A stretch of 64,000 nucleotides of DNA, from contig CM043943.1 in the NCBI GenBank assembly GCA_014529385.2, positions 104,070,355 through 104,134,354 on the forward strand. Direction: 5' to 3'. Below are positions 23,540 to 34,060 of this stretch, one piece after another. Each line of letters opens with the position of its first letter. Positions within the stretch are counted from its first letter, which is position 1. The notes under the pieces were generated by a model. The model searched no databases, had not been told where the DNA came from, and was given only the letters and a program-made list of their open reading frames with translations. The translations under genes and the position numbers were made by a program. Source of the DNA: Adiantum capillus-veneris. Taxonomy: Eukaryota; Streptophyta; Polypodiopsida; Polypodiales; Pteridaceae.

Positions 23540-23939
23540 ATTACTTTTGGGGTCTACTAATCACCAATAGAGGTCATGGCTCGGTTTGGGTGTTTGTGGA
23601 TTTTTCAACTTCACCATGATGGTTGTTTTGGACATTGTTGATTCCTCGACAATGTTATACGATATTGTAAATCCTCGTTTACCAGTCGTCTGGGAAGACT
23701 GTCTGTAAACTGTGGGGGAAACACACCTCAGTTATGTCAGTATCCAAGGGGATAGACATATTACAAAGTGTAATCTTGGGCTAAAGGATATGCAAAGTGC
23801 GTACATTAGCACCAAGCAATCCAATTATAAGCATTTATTGTTCTTCTTGGAGTTTACTTACTGTCAGTTAATGCATGTTCTTAAGAAGTTCCCCACTTTT
23901 ATTTTCGAGGACGAAAAATATTCTTTAAGGGGGGAGTAA
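23540..23939 (+). pseudogene. Chromovirus integrase and C-terminal scrap
   Basis: GLLITNRGHGSVWVFVDFST resembles the start of a gypsy integrase core around the first catalytic Asp. About 250 bp later the chromovirus C-terminus appears (FPTFIFEDEKYSLRGE). Sequence between them is frameshifted and shortened. Confidence 0.5.
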
Positions 23940-24100
23940 TGCCAGGACACTGGCAAGGCCAGACTAGACAAGGGCAGGGCCGGGCTAGGTGGTGTGGAAC
24001 AGGGAGTCCAACTAGGGCAAAGGGCCAGGGGCTTGCCTATATAATGGGTGGTTGGGTGGTGGACTCTCAGGTTCTAGTTCCCCTTGTCTTACAGACAACG
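23940..24100 (+). mobile_element. Chromovirus LTR, right, plus strand (partial)
   Basis: It begins TGCCAGGACA directly after AAGGGGGGAGTAA and contains CCTATATAATGGG near 24034. It is related to, but clearly diverged from, the left inverted copy. Confidence 0.6.
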
Positions 24101-24225
24101 GACAAACAATAATAACTTCAACAAAAAAGCTCTCAACAACAAAACATAAGGAGTTCCATAGTGCTGAAGCTAATGAAGTATTGCAAATCAATGACAAAGA
24201 CAAAAACATCAAAAGAACTCTTCAG

Positions 24226-24310
24226 GGCAGGTATGAATCACTCAAGGAAGGGGGGAGCGTCATCAACAACAAAGCACTTCCCAAGCTAAAGTCCAACCTT
24301 GAAGACAAAG
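24226..24310 (+). repeat. Direct repeat, right copy (with 21032-21120)
   Basis: Same order of shared blocks as the left copy. This copy lies about 75-150 bp before the element D polypurine tract. Confidence 0.85.
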
Positions 24311-24367
24311 CTGAAGAGAACCCTATGACAAGACTGCACAAGGTCGTGTCAAGGGACGACACAAATT

Positions 24368-24380
24368 AGGAAGGGGGGAA
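24368..24380 (+). promoter_or_regulatory. Element D polypurine tract
   Basis: AGGAAGGGGGGAA directly precedes TGTTAAGAG, the LTR start. This is the expected plus-strand primer for reverse transcription. Confidence 0.85.
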
Positions 24381-24413
24381 TGTTAAGAGAGAGATTGAAC
24401 GGCGTCCACCTGG
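24381..24413 (+). mobile_element. Element D 3' LTR stub (33 bp)
   Basis: TGTTAAGAGAGAGATTGAAC and the next bases match the start of the 5' LTR at 11345 with a few differences. The match stops at 24413. More than 1.1 kb of the LTR is missing. Confidence 0.85.
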
Positions 24414-24416
24414 CTC

Positions 24417-24442
24417 GACATCATATTGGGCAGACCATTCAT
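24417..24442 (+). other. Filler copied from the element D protease gene
   Basis: Twenty-six consecutive bases, beginning GACATCATATTGGG, are identical to 17957-17982 in the element's own PR1 coding sequence. They sit between the LTR stub and the copia C integrase. Confidence 0.85.
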
Positions 24443-24449
24443 ACGACGT

Positions 24450-26250
24450 AGTAAACTGCCTTGTAATGCCTCATTTTTTACGGAAGCCCTTAAACTGAGT
24501 GGAGACAAATTCTCCCCCATTGTCAGTGTGCAAAACCTTTAACTTCTTGCCTGACTAGTTCTCAAACATAGCTAGGAACTTGTGGAAGACATTAAAGACT
24601 TCCTCATTTCTCTTCATGAGGTAGACCCACAAATTTTAAGTATAGTCATCTATGAAAGTCAAGAAATATAATGCCCCCCTGACACTTATACATCATAGGA
24701 CCGCATAAATATCTTATGAGCCAAATCTACAGGATTTCCTAACTTTTTATTCAATGGCAAAGTGCTAAGCCTAGTCTGTTTTTGTGTATGCAATGCCCAC
24801 TAAACTAAAATCAAAATAAATTAACATAGGGATGTAGCCAAAACACTATAACTGTTTCATTCCCTTTTGACTCACATGAGACGGCTATGCTACAACTCAA
24901 TAGAAGGCAGCTCAACTACATAAATAGATTCTCTTTCACAGAAGAGATTTACAAGGACTATAATTTGAGCCAGACTTTTGGACTTTTAGCATGACCAAGT
25001 TACCTCTTTTTATAATTCAGAAACCATCGTCAAACACTATAGTGTATCCAAGATCATCAAGCTGTCCTACTAAAATCAAGCTCTTAATTAGCTTTGACAC
25101 ATGTCTAACACCTCACAACATGAAATCAGTATCGTTGCACATACACAATTTCACATTTCCCCTACCACAAATCTGAAGCTGGTGAGAATCACTTGCTTAT
25201 GCAGAAGCATAACCAGAGAACCACTCCTTGTGAGGAAAAACATGAAAACAGGCACCTGAGTCAATAATCCAATTTTGGGCATAGCATTTGTCAACGCCTC
25301 TGGACTTAAGTCAAAAGTGAATACTAGTACATTTGATGACTGAAACACGTCAAGAAAAACATCAACATGTGGAGATTCAATGACATTGAGCTCCTCTATC
25401 TTCACAGTACTTGTAGGAGGTGCAAAACTTACAACGATAGCTTTACCCTTCTCTCTTTGCAATAAATGACAATACTTTTTCATGCGTCCTTTCTTGTGAC
25501 AATGGAGTGACAATGATAGCATTTAATGTTCTTCATGTCACGTCCATGGCTCTTGCTACATGCGTTCTTGCAATCCTGAGAACAACCGCGACTGCAACTA
25601 TGAACTCTTTGCCTTTGATTGTTTCTCTGGCTACTTCCATTAGCCATATATGCATCACCATGGACACTAGTGTTAAGGTACTCACATCAAATCTCTTTTG
25701 TGAGCAAAGCACTAGTAGCATCACTGAAAAAAAGCTTGTCCTTAGGGATGGAGTTACTAATTGTAGTGTTAAATGTATTTGATGATGCAAGCAAAGAACA
25801 TAACAAGAAAATGGTTGTCATTTTATCATCGAAAGTCAGTCCCTTTGATGTCAACTAAGTAAACACACTGTTAAACTTGTTTATGTGTGAGCTAGCACTG
25901 CAACCTTCTTTTGATATTCAAATCATGAGCTCTTTCTTCAGAAACACTTTGTTTGATGTACTCTTAGCATCCCATGCTGAGCATAATGACTCCCATAATT
26001 CCTTTGCAATAGTTTTGTCCATAATCGTAAAGAAAATGGTCTTACCAAGGTGTAAGCGAATGGTCGCCATAGTACGAGCATTAAGCTCCTTCCATTCATC
26101 ATCAGTGTAAACACCCTCTGTACGCTCTTTTAGTGGCATTTCAAGGTCCTTATTGACCAAGACATCAAGCATACACTGCTTCCATATAATAAAGTTGGTG
26201 CCATCAAACTTCTTGATATCATACTCTTAATTCTCAGAAGTTCTAGCCAT
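24450..26250 (-). pseudogene. Copia retrotransposon C, 5' half (gag, protease, integrase)
   Basis: Minus-strand copia polyprotein. The start is ATG at 26248-26250. It reads MARTSEN, a stop, then IKKFDGTNFIIWKQC, a typical gag start. The gag body runs to about 25550 with stops. A zinc knuckle region (CYHCH..., then CHKKGRMKKYCH) lies near 25450-25540 across a frameshift. The protease motif WIIDSGACFHVFPHKEW is at about 25225-25275. The integrase core reaches VLHTDNGGEFVSTQFKGF with an intact second Asp (about 24490-24540). It then breaks off after GITRQFTT at about 24455, where element D was inserted. RT and RNase H are not present; only a 35-bp scrap continues at 11310. Confidence 0.8.
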
Positions 26251-27329
26251 GATTGGCAAGAGCAAATGCAAGAGAGTGAGACCAAGAAATTTTGGCAATA
26301 TTTTTGCAATTTTTTTGTAGAGTCTCCTTTGCATAGAGATGAAAATATAAACTAGAAACTTAACAAAATCATTGAAATTCAATGCAAAAGAGTGCTATAG
26401 ACAAACTAGAGGACTTGTGGGAAAAATCCATCAAAGTCTTCTCTGTACAGAGATCAACATCTCAAGCAAAACTCAACAAAAAACAATGCAAGAACCAACA
26501 AAGAGTGCATACAAGGAATCCAATCAAATAAATTGCTTAAAGAAACTGTTAAATGATTGCCAATGTGGCGGTGTCAAAAGCACCTATACCCATCTATACA
26601 TATACTATGGCAAGGCGACGAGTGGGGATCTTCAGCAACCTAATCCACCTCACACTGGGTAATGTGGACCTTAGTGCTTGGCTTCAAGAAACCTTACATA
26701 ACGACTACCACAAAAGGCTAAGTAGACATGAGTAGCCATAGTCTTAGAAAGGGCTCTTTCGGACCGAGTCTAAAAAATGGTTGAGACTACCAAAATAAGA
26801 CAAAATCACTCCACAACAAGGTTCAATGGCAATATTCGTAACACAACGTCCATCCCAAAATGGAAACAATCATTGCAAAACCACATGATGCGCTCAAACA
26901 GGTGCCAATGTGTACGCAAGCAAAAGCACAAAATTAGCTCCTTACGTGGAGTAAAATGCTCTGAACAGAGTACAAGCACTCTATCATGCATAAATCATAT
27001 GCATCCACCCCCTGGAACTGTAATGGCTATCCCTGCCAAAGATGCTCATAGCTTTGCTATGTCAAGAGAACCTGTGACTATCCTTGTGCATGTAAAACTA
27101 TGTCTGAGTATTGGAAATAGGGTTTTAGGGAAACACAAATAGCTTAGAGAAGACAAAGGAATCTCAAGGCACACAATAGAGAGTGTATTACTTAGTGTGA
27201 AATGGAAAGATGAGATAGCCCTAGAGTGATGTGCGTATATACAATGCCCCGATGGTTCTAAGTGTGTTCACACACATCACCACCACATGTATATGGTAGC
27301 AAATCCCCCTTGGGAGTGATGCGGCTCCT
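26251..27329. other. Non-coding junction of copia C (5' side) and copia B (3' side)
   Basis: Both flanking copia elements run on the minus strand, so this stretch should hold the B 3' LTR and the C 5' LTR and leader. I could not pair any LTRs. No gene is seen. Confidence 0.4.
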
Positions 27330-28980
27330 TGACATAGTGGTAATGTACTTCAATGTGCTTTGTGCAAGCATGAAAAATTGGGTTCCTCGCAATTGCCTAT
27401 GCACTTTGACTATCAATGTAGATAGTGTTGGCAGTGTCCTATCCAACACCCCAATCAACCATAAGGTGTTTGAGTCATACGCACTCAATTGTAGATGTGA
27501 AGAGTGCCTTGTACTCAACCCCACAATTGGAAGTGGCCACAATAGATTGCTTCTTGCTCAAGCATGATATGCATGAACTCCTAAGCATGAAACAAAAACC
27601 ACTCATGGACACTCGCGTGTCAAAACAACCAGCCCTATCTGAGTCCAAAAAAGAATGTAAATCTAGTAGCAATGATCTCCCCTTGGGATAAAACAAGCCA
27701 AGATGTAAAGTCCCACTCAAGTAGCAAAAAATCCTCTTGACAGCCTGCCAATGCTTAGACCTTGGGCTATGCATAAATTTGCTGACCTGTGAGAGTAGAA
27801 ACTAAATATCTGGCCTTGTGTTGCATACATAAATAAGGTAGCCAACAACAATTTGGTAAAGAATAACATCGACAGGATTACTAGCATCATGAAGACTCAA
27901 TTTCAAACCTGTTTCCATGGGAGTGGCAATATGTTTGCCATCCTGAAGTCCAAACTTACATATCAATGCCTCTATGTAACTTGTCTGACACAAAGCAATA
28001 CCACCATCACACTGCTTAAACTGTATACCCAAGTAATGATGCAACAACCACAAATCTTTCATGTTGAAAGTAGCATTCAAATCAGCCTTAAATTCAACAA
28101 TATGTCTCTCATTTGAACCACTGATAAGCAAATCATCCACATATAGAACAATAATGAGAAGTACACCACCCTCATGCTTTACATACAATGTGCTTTTTGT
28201 TGGGCTGTTACGAAAGCCTCATTTGAACAAATGAGTATCACCTTTCTCATACCAAGCACGAGGAAATTGTTTCAACCCGTACAAAGCTTTCTTACATTTT
28301 CACACTTTGTACTCTTGTCCTTTCTTGACAAAACCGCAAGGCTGTGTTACATAAATTTCCTCAAATATGTCACCATTCAAGAAAGTGGTAACAATGTTTG
28401 ATTGATGTACATCCCAACCAAAAAGAGCTACCAATGCACATAGAAAATGCACAATAGTCATACGACAACTGGGAGTAAAGTCTCTTCATAATCTATGCCT
28501 TTCTGTTGTGCATAGCCTTTTGCAACAAGTCAAGCCTTATAGCGATCAATCTCACCATCCGGCTTACGTTTCAACTTGTAAACCCACTTTTGTACCAATG
28601 GCCTTTTTGCCAGGAGGCAAATCACATAAAGTCCATGTGTCATTTTCTATAAGTGCATCATATTTTGATTGCATGGCAGCCATCTAATTTTTAGAATTCT
28701 GTTCTTCATTAAAAGTTAGAGGTTCCTCAACATCACATAAGCTAGACACAGCCAAAGCATAACAATTTGATGCATAAGATGCATGACGAGAACTTGAATG
28801 AGAGCAACTAGACAAAGGTGCATCCAATTTACTGTCACACAAAGTATGCACCAATCATTTTGGCATACCTCTAGCCTGCTCATTCTCAACCCTTTCTTCA
28901 TCAAGTACATCATGTACATCTGCATCAAAAATTGGCTGATCTGTAACATTTTTAGAAACTCCCATAGGTTGTACACTTGC
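27330..28980 (-). pseudogene. Copia B reverse transcriptase and RNase H
   Basis: The N-terminal RT block (MQSKYDALIENDTW, about 28640-28680) leads through frameshifts to NIVTTFLNGDIFEEIYV (about 28350-28400). The active site LYVDDLLISGSN is intact at about 28108-28143. The thumb and connection follow in one 128-codon frame (27802-28188). RNase H starts about 27774 with a DSDRAGCFDTR motif and ends near 27340 with IYIDSQSA, a stop, then ARNPIFHACTKHIEV. It is a relatively well-kept RT in an otherwise dead element. Confidence 0.85.
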
Positions 28981-29046
28981 CTTATCGGAATTTACATTTG
29001 AACTTCCACCACTAAAAAGAGGCAACAAACTGTCATAAATGTCTTT

Positions 29047-30172
29047 TTAGCTTACATTACTGTCTCTAGTACATGACAACAAGGGTTGAACATAATCTTC
29101 CACAAACACAATATCCCATGAAACCATGATATGCTTTGTTTGCGGATGGTACAACCTATAACCTTTGCTTTCATCACTATAATGAACAAAAATGCATTTG
29201 CTAGTCTTATCATCTATTTTACTTCGTTGTAACACCAAAGCATAAGCTAAACAAACAAAAACGCACATGTGCTCAATAGAAGGCTTTCTATCATGACATG
29301 CTTCATAAGGAGTCATAGATTGCAAAGCTTTCGTAGGACACCTGTTCAGTACATAAGTGGCACACATGATAGCCTCAAGCCAAAACGAATGCGGCAAAGC
29401 TTGAATTTTGACCATACATCGTGTCATTGCCATGAGAGACCTGTTTTTCCTCTTAGAAACACCATTTTGATGAGGTGTATATGGAACTGCACATTGGTGT
29501 TTTATCCCACAGCTAGCCAGATATGTACATTGGTGTTTTATCCCATTACTAGCCAGAAATGAATTACATTCATGAGACTTATATTCCCCCACCTTGATTG
29601 GAACTGAGGGTGCCCATAGTACATTTCGAGACATTTTTCAGCCATAACCAGAAATTGTTTGAAGCACATAAACACTTTAGACTTTGCTTTAAGTGGATAC
29701 ACCCATGCATGCCTAGAGTAATCATCAATGATGTCATGAAGTAAAGGTAATTGCCCAAGGATGGAGTTCGCATGGGCCCACAAACATCACTATGCACAAG
29801 CTGCAACCTGCATGTGGCCCTAACTGTTCCATGCTTTGGAAACTTTGAACGTTGCATCTTACCCAAAATAAAGCCTTCATAAACATGTTTGACAGGTGGT
29901 TCAAGAGGCGAGAAAGAAGCAACAATATCAAATTTTTGCAAACGCGACAAATTGGCAAAATTTAGATGCCCAAAACGTGCATGCCAAATTTTTGCATCTA
30001 AAACAGCCTTTGAATCCACACAATTGCATTTGGAAAATTCTACCAATACTTGTCATACAAAGTGAGCTTATATAGCTCACGACATAAAATGCCAGATGCA
30101 ACAATTTCATCACCAAAACTGAGATCATGTATTGTACATCTGTCATCCACAAATTTGACTACAAGACCAAAT
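29047..30172 (-). pseudogene. Copia B integrase with damaged active site
   Basis: The HHCC module starts IWHARFGHLN (about 29970), but its Cys pair reads VYEGFILGK where C-x2-C is expected, so zinc binding is lost. The first Asp is present in LVHSDVCGPM (about 29785). The second position reads SSNQGGG, with Asn for Asp. The Glu motif reads NGVSKRKNRSL, with Lys for Glu. A short tandem duplication around 29488-29558 repeats the phrase L-A-S-x-G-I-K-H-Q-C. The enzyme is dead three times over. Confidence 0.82.
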
Positions 30173-31473
30173 CTAGCAAAAGTGCAAATATAGACAAAAG
30201 ATTCTTCTTGATCCCAGGTCATATAATGCATCAACAAGTGTGAAAGAAGTACCATTTACAACAGTAAGCACAATCTTTTCAACTCCCTTAACTGGATAAG
30301 AGGCATTGTTTGTACAAGTGACTATATTCTTGTGAGGGACATCCTCGAGAGAGGTAAACAAGTCACAAGGAAATGTAATGTGCTTTGTAGCACCACTGTC
30401 AAAGTACCACACATGAACATCTGCAACAACTGACATACATGCATCATGAATAGAAGGATCATAAGTGCACTCTTCACTAAAAGCCCATTCTGCATCAACA
30501 TCATCATCACTATCTCCTTTCACAGAAGACTCGACAATAGCTGCATTTGTAGTGGAACCAACCTCTTTCTTCTTATCCTCTTTTGCCTTTAACTTAGGAC
30601 ACTGCTTGATCAAGTGATCATTAGCTTTACAAATGGCAATGCATCTTCTTTTTCCCTTTTCACCAGAATTTTGAGACAAAGTGTTGCCAAAAAAGCCATT
30701 AGGAACAGGTGCCTTTCCACTCGCAGAAGAACCATGAGAAGTGGATGCATTACTGTTACCACTTTTTCTTTGAGCAGTAAAGGCATGTTCAACTGCACTT
30801 TGTTTAGCCCTTTTTTTTTAATAGAAAGCGACTCTTGCAACAACAATGTGCATAATGCATCAAACTTGGCAACTTTAGGATTTCATAAGTCTCTAAGTTC
30901 TAGCAAAAGTCTGGTAAGAATCTGGCAAAGCATCAATAACAGTCTGCACAAGGGAACTATCAGAAATGACTTCGCTTATAGAAATAAGTTGCTCATTTAT
31001 ATCATTGAAACTAGTGAGGAAAGTGTCCATTTCATCTTCCTCATGCATAATCTTTGACTCTAGCTCTTTATGGAGCAATGTAATTCTAGCCTCATTGTGA
31101 CTTGCATAAAGACCAGCCAAAATATCCCAAGCCTATTTTGCAAATTTTTTTGAACAAACGTGAGGAGTAATAGTGCACTTCACTAAAAATCCAATCAATG
31201 CATGAGCCTACGTACCTCTTACATCCCAACAAGATTTCTCAACAGTAGGCAAAACAATTCAAACAACAACAATTCTGTCAAAAAACCTACAGCATCCTCA
31301 ACATCGCATGTATCCATAGAACCATGACGTACATCAATGCCCTGCACAATGTTCCAAACGCTCTTTGACACAAGAACATGTTGAATCATGTAAGCCCACA
31401 CAGGGTAATTGTCCCCATCCAATCTGTCCTTAGTTGCAAACATCTTAAACACATCTGAGTTGTTGTCAGCCAT
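30173..31473 (-). pseudogene. gag: Copia B gag and protease
   Basis: The gag begins MADNNSDVFKMFATKDRLDG at 31473 and continues through ESKIMHEEDEMDTFLTSFND (near 31000), the second conserved gag block. The knuckle reads CIAICKANDHLIKQC near 30600-30645, with an extra residue between the first two Cys, so it is probably defective. The protease motif VWYFDSGATKHITFP (about 30360-30410) keeps the catalytic DSG. Confidence 0.8.
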
Positions 31474-31797
31474 GGAGAATTCCTAGACTTGATGTGAAAA
31501 CTGCCCAAAAAAGGAGAAACAAATCAGGAACAACACGTGCTATATAGCACAAACTGTAGAAGAATGTAAGGGACTTGTTATGTAGAAAACGACATTGACA
31601 AAGTAGCATGGTGCAGTACTGCTTGTAGTGGAAACAAAGGCCGAAATGAGCCCAAATGAAAAATCTGAGCAGACCTAGATCTACGAGCTATCCCAAAGTA
31701 TTTGTCAACCTGCTAACACCCACTAAAGCTCACAAAAAATTGAGAAAGTGAGCAGACATGAGCTAGATCTGTTGGTGACTAAGCTCGAGAGGACGCA
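31474..31797 (-). other. Copia B leader
   Basis: Non-coding sequence just upstream of the copia B gag start, cut off at 31797 by the gypsy E LTR. No PBS is recognisable. Confidence 0.4.
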
Positions 31798-32715
31798 TGT
31801 TAGCAACAAGCTAACTTGGATATCATTTTTTGGAGCTCTCATTGTAAAAAAAATTATTATTTTGATAAATTGGGAATATTGTAACTCCTATTATTCAGAC
31901 AAATCTTTGTAATTGATGAGCCGGAGCTACAAGCTTCCAGATTGTATCACCTGTCTTTACCCATCTTTAGTTAGAGCTCCCAGATTATTAGTTTTGACCA
32001 CCAAAAACCTTGGCTAAGGTATAAAAGCCAATTTTTGTAAGTTATTTTCAAGTTTTTGGATAATGAAATACACAGTGTGAGCTAACGGCTCTCACTTCTC
32101 TCCTTCTCGCGCTTCCTACTCCCTCCCTGGTTGTCACATTGCAGTCGTGTCTGTTGCATTGCAACCGTAGGTAAGAGCTCTACGTATTGACGTAAGCATT
32201 TCACAATATTTTCTAGCTTTTGGCATCGCCGACCCGCAGCCTAATTTCATTATAAGTAGGAATTTACACTTCAAAATCAAAAACTAAGTATAGGCGGGGT
32301 ATTGGGGCATCATTGCTAAGCATTTAGATGCATTCTGGGTCGAAAACGACTAGGTCAAAAATCCACTGTTGTGATTTTTTCACTTGACCTAAAGTGGGAT
32401 TTGAGACTATAAGCATGTGCGCTTAGGTCTTATAAACTTTTCCTAGAAGTTTCGTGACGTTTGGATGTCGTTTGATGCTATAACGGATGTGATTTGTTTG
32501 CCGATGAGCGATTGGCTTTTGGTGATTTCAGTCACTTGAGTGTAGCTTGAGTTAGATGCGAGTTCTTTGTTGTTTTCCAAGAGATTGACAACCTCTTGTA
32601 GTCTCTATGCACTACTAGTCAAGTCAGCTTTGTCCCATGGATTGATAATTATATTCGTGGTTCTCGCTATATCTGCAATAAGATAGGAGTGAGGTTAGAC
32701 AACACTCGTCCCACA
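31798..32715 (+). mobile_element. Gypsy E LTR
   Basis: 918 bp beginning TGTTAGCAAC and ending CGTCCCACA, followed at once by a decayed primer-binding site. The TG...CA ends, a TATAAAAG box and the downstream PBS identify an LTR in plus orientation. No second copy was found in the window. Confidence 0.7.
32020..32027 (+). promoter_or_regulatory. Gypsy E LTR TATA box
   Basis: TATAAAAG in AAGGTATAAAAGCC, about 220 bp into the LTR. Confidence 0.6.
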
Positions 32716-32732
32716 TTTAGCACCATTGTCGG
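32716..32732 (+). promoter_or_regulatory. Gypsy E primer-binding site, decayed
   Basis: TTTAGCACCATTGTCGG differs from TTTGGCGCCGTTGCCGG, the PBS form flanking elements D and F, at four positions. All four are G to A or C to T transitions. Confidence 0.7.
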
Positions 32733-34060
32733 AAATGGAAGAGACCTAAACTAGGGAGAAACACGAGCGTCTTGTGAAGTTATCCTTTAACTTCCTCTAC
32801 GATCTCCTAGAGTAGAAACTTTCTTTTTAGAAACCTCATAGCTTAAGATTGTCGTCTTTTCCACAACCCCATTGCATGACAACCTAGGAGTAGGTAAGTA
32901 GAATCCGAGGTGGATTTCAAAACATTGCTCTCTTTGAAGGAATCATTGTGACTTGTTATTTGAAGTTGAAAAATTTCAGATCTACGGCTAGAAATAGCAT
33001 GAAAAGATTGCCAATCACTCAATCCAACTGGAGAGTATGTTTAAAAAGTTGTATGAACTTATGGGTAAGCTCAAGGACACATTGAGGTAAAAATTTCAAG
33101 AGCTTGCAAAAACCCAGATTATTTACTTTTTCTTGACATTTTAGGCCAAATTAAGTTTTGACTTGATTCATAGTCTTAAAATAGCTCATGAAAAGACTGT
33201 CCATTGAAAAAGTGCAAAAAAATGTTCATTTTGGACATAAAGTAAATAATCGTGATTATTTACTTTCAGCTCAAAACTGACCAAGGTTGACACCAGTGAC
33301 TCATTGCATGTGTACAAACAACTTTTGTAAAGGCACATAGGATTTGGATCACCAAATTGACCAAAAACTGGGTAAAAACTAAAGTCTGTACTGACTTTCA
33401 AGAACTTGAGTGTAAATTGGAACAATTTTTTATCAAACCCCCATTTTTCAACTTTTTTGACCAAGTTAACATACCAATAGCGTTACCATGTTGTAATAAG
33501 CCCACAAACCAAATTTGCTAAGATTTGGATCATTGGATTGAAAATTGTGACCAAATTTGCAAAGTCAGTCTCCGGACAGAAAACTGATGACCATTTGACC
33601 AAAAATTGTCCAAACTTGATGAAACTTGGCTAGAGACCTTAAGTTGAGGTGCTTAACAGATCTGTGTTAAGATTGGGACAAAAACTTGCAAAAAATTAGC
33701 TAGAGTAAATAATCACGATTATTTATATCTGCTTCAAAAATTGATAATCTTGCACATTTGAGTATACCACAAGGTCAAGCATATCAAGTAGACCACACAA
33801 ATCAATTTTGGTGAAATTTGGATCACAAAAGTGAGACTTAAGCCAAATTCTTGAAAACCAAGTCTGCAGACACGAAACAGTTGATAAACTTGAACAAATT
33901 TTGTCCAAACTTAGTGAACTTGTCCACAGAACTTAACAGGTTGTACACTTGAGAAATCAAGCCAAAAAATGCAAAAAACTGAGAAAAGTAAATAATCGCA
34001 ATTATTTACTACTGCTACACAGAGACACCAATTTTGACTTTTAAACTTGTACAGTGTTAG
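32733..34060 (+). other. Gypsy E leader with palindrome array
   Basis: No gene. The block CTAGGAGTAGGTAAGTAGAA at about 32884-32903 matches the element D leader (TTAGGAGTAGGGTAAGTAGA at 12833). Palindromes begin at 33118. The stretch has the same orientation as the leader at 62880-63700. It ends abruptly at about 34060 against the 3' end of the minus-strand ORF-X. Confidence 0.6.
33118..34009. repeat. Palindrome array E (core AATCGCGATT)
   Basis: The 18-base core AAATAATCGCGATTATTT, flanked by GT and AC, recurs with small changes. There is a half copy at 33118-33126 and full copies at 33242-33263 (CGTG core), 33705-33726 (CACG) and 33988-34009 (CGCA). Spacing is 124, 463 and 283 bp. All core changes are single C to T or G to A transitions. 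Confidence 0.9.

Larger units (their letters stand above)
21165..24110. mobile_element. Inverted chromovirus (Ty3/gypsy) scraps inside element D
   Basis: Two chromovirus 3' ends face outwards. On the minus strand, coding sequence ends as TVEDISVLMKIPSLVF, with a frameshifted acidic ADENAS tail, then AAGGGGGGAGTAA, then an LTR starting TGTCAGGACA at 21304 and running left. On the plus strand, LKKFPTFIFEDEKYSLRGE ends at about 23938, followed by the same purine tract and an LTR starting TGCCAGGACA at 23940. The Phe-Pro-...-Glu-Asp-Glu end with the stop overlapping the PPT is typical of chromoviruses. Between them only a scrap of integrase core (NRGHGSVWVFVDFST, about 23570-23615) is readable. 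The rest (22300-23540) is unassigned. Confidence 0.65.
11345..24413 (+). mobile_element. Ty3/gypsy element D, pol-less, nested in copia C
   Basis: Element D has a complete 5' LTR (11345-12511), a PBS, a 2.9-kb leader with a palindrome array, gag, a protease, a second protease-like domain, a VWVPK-type tail, a purine tract (about 24368-24380) and a 33-bp stub of 3' LTR. No RT, RNase H or integrase exists anywhere between the proteases or in the 3' region, so it could only have moved using another element's enzymes. Inverted chromovirus scraps occupy about 21165-24110. The coding region is interrupted by many stops. Confidence 0.85.
27330..31473 (-). mobile_element. Ty1/copia retrotransposon B coding region, degenerate
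   Basis: The minus strand carries the full copia order gag, protease, integrase, RT, RNase H from ATG at 31473 down to about 27330. Stops and frameshifts occur throughout. It is distinct from A and C in sequence. LTRs were not identified. Confidence 0.88.
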
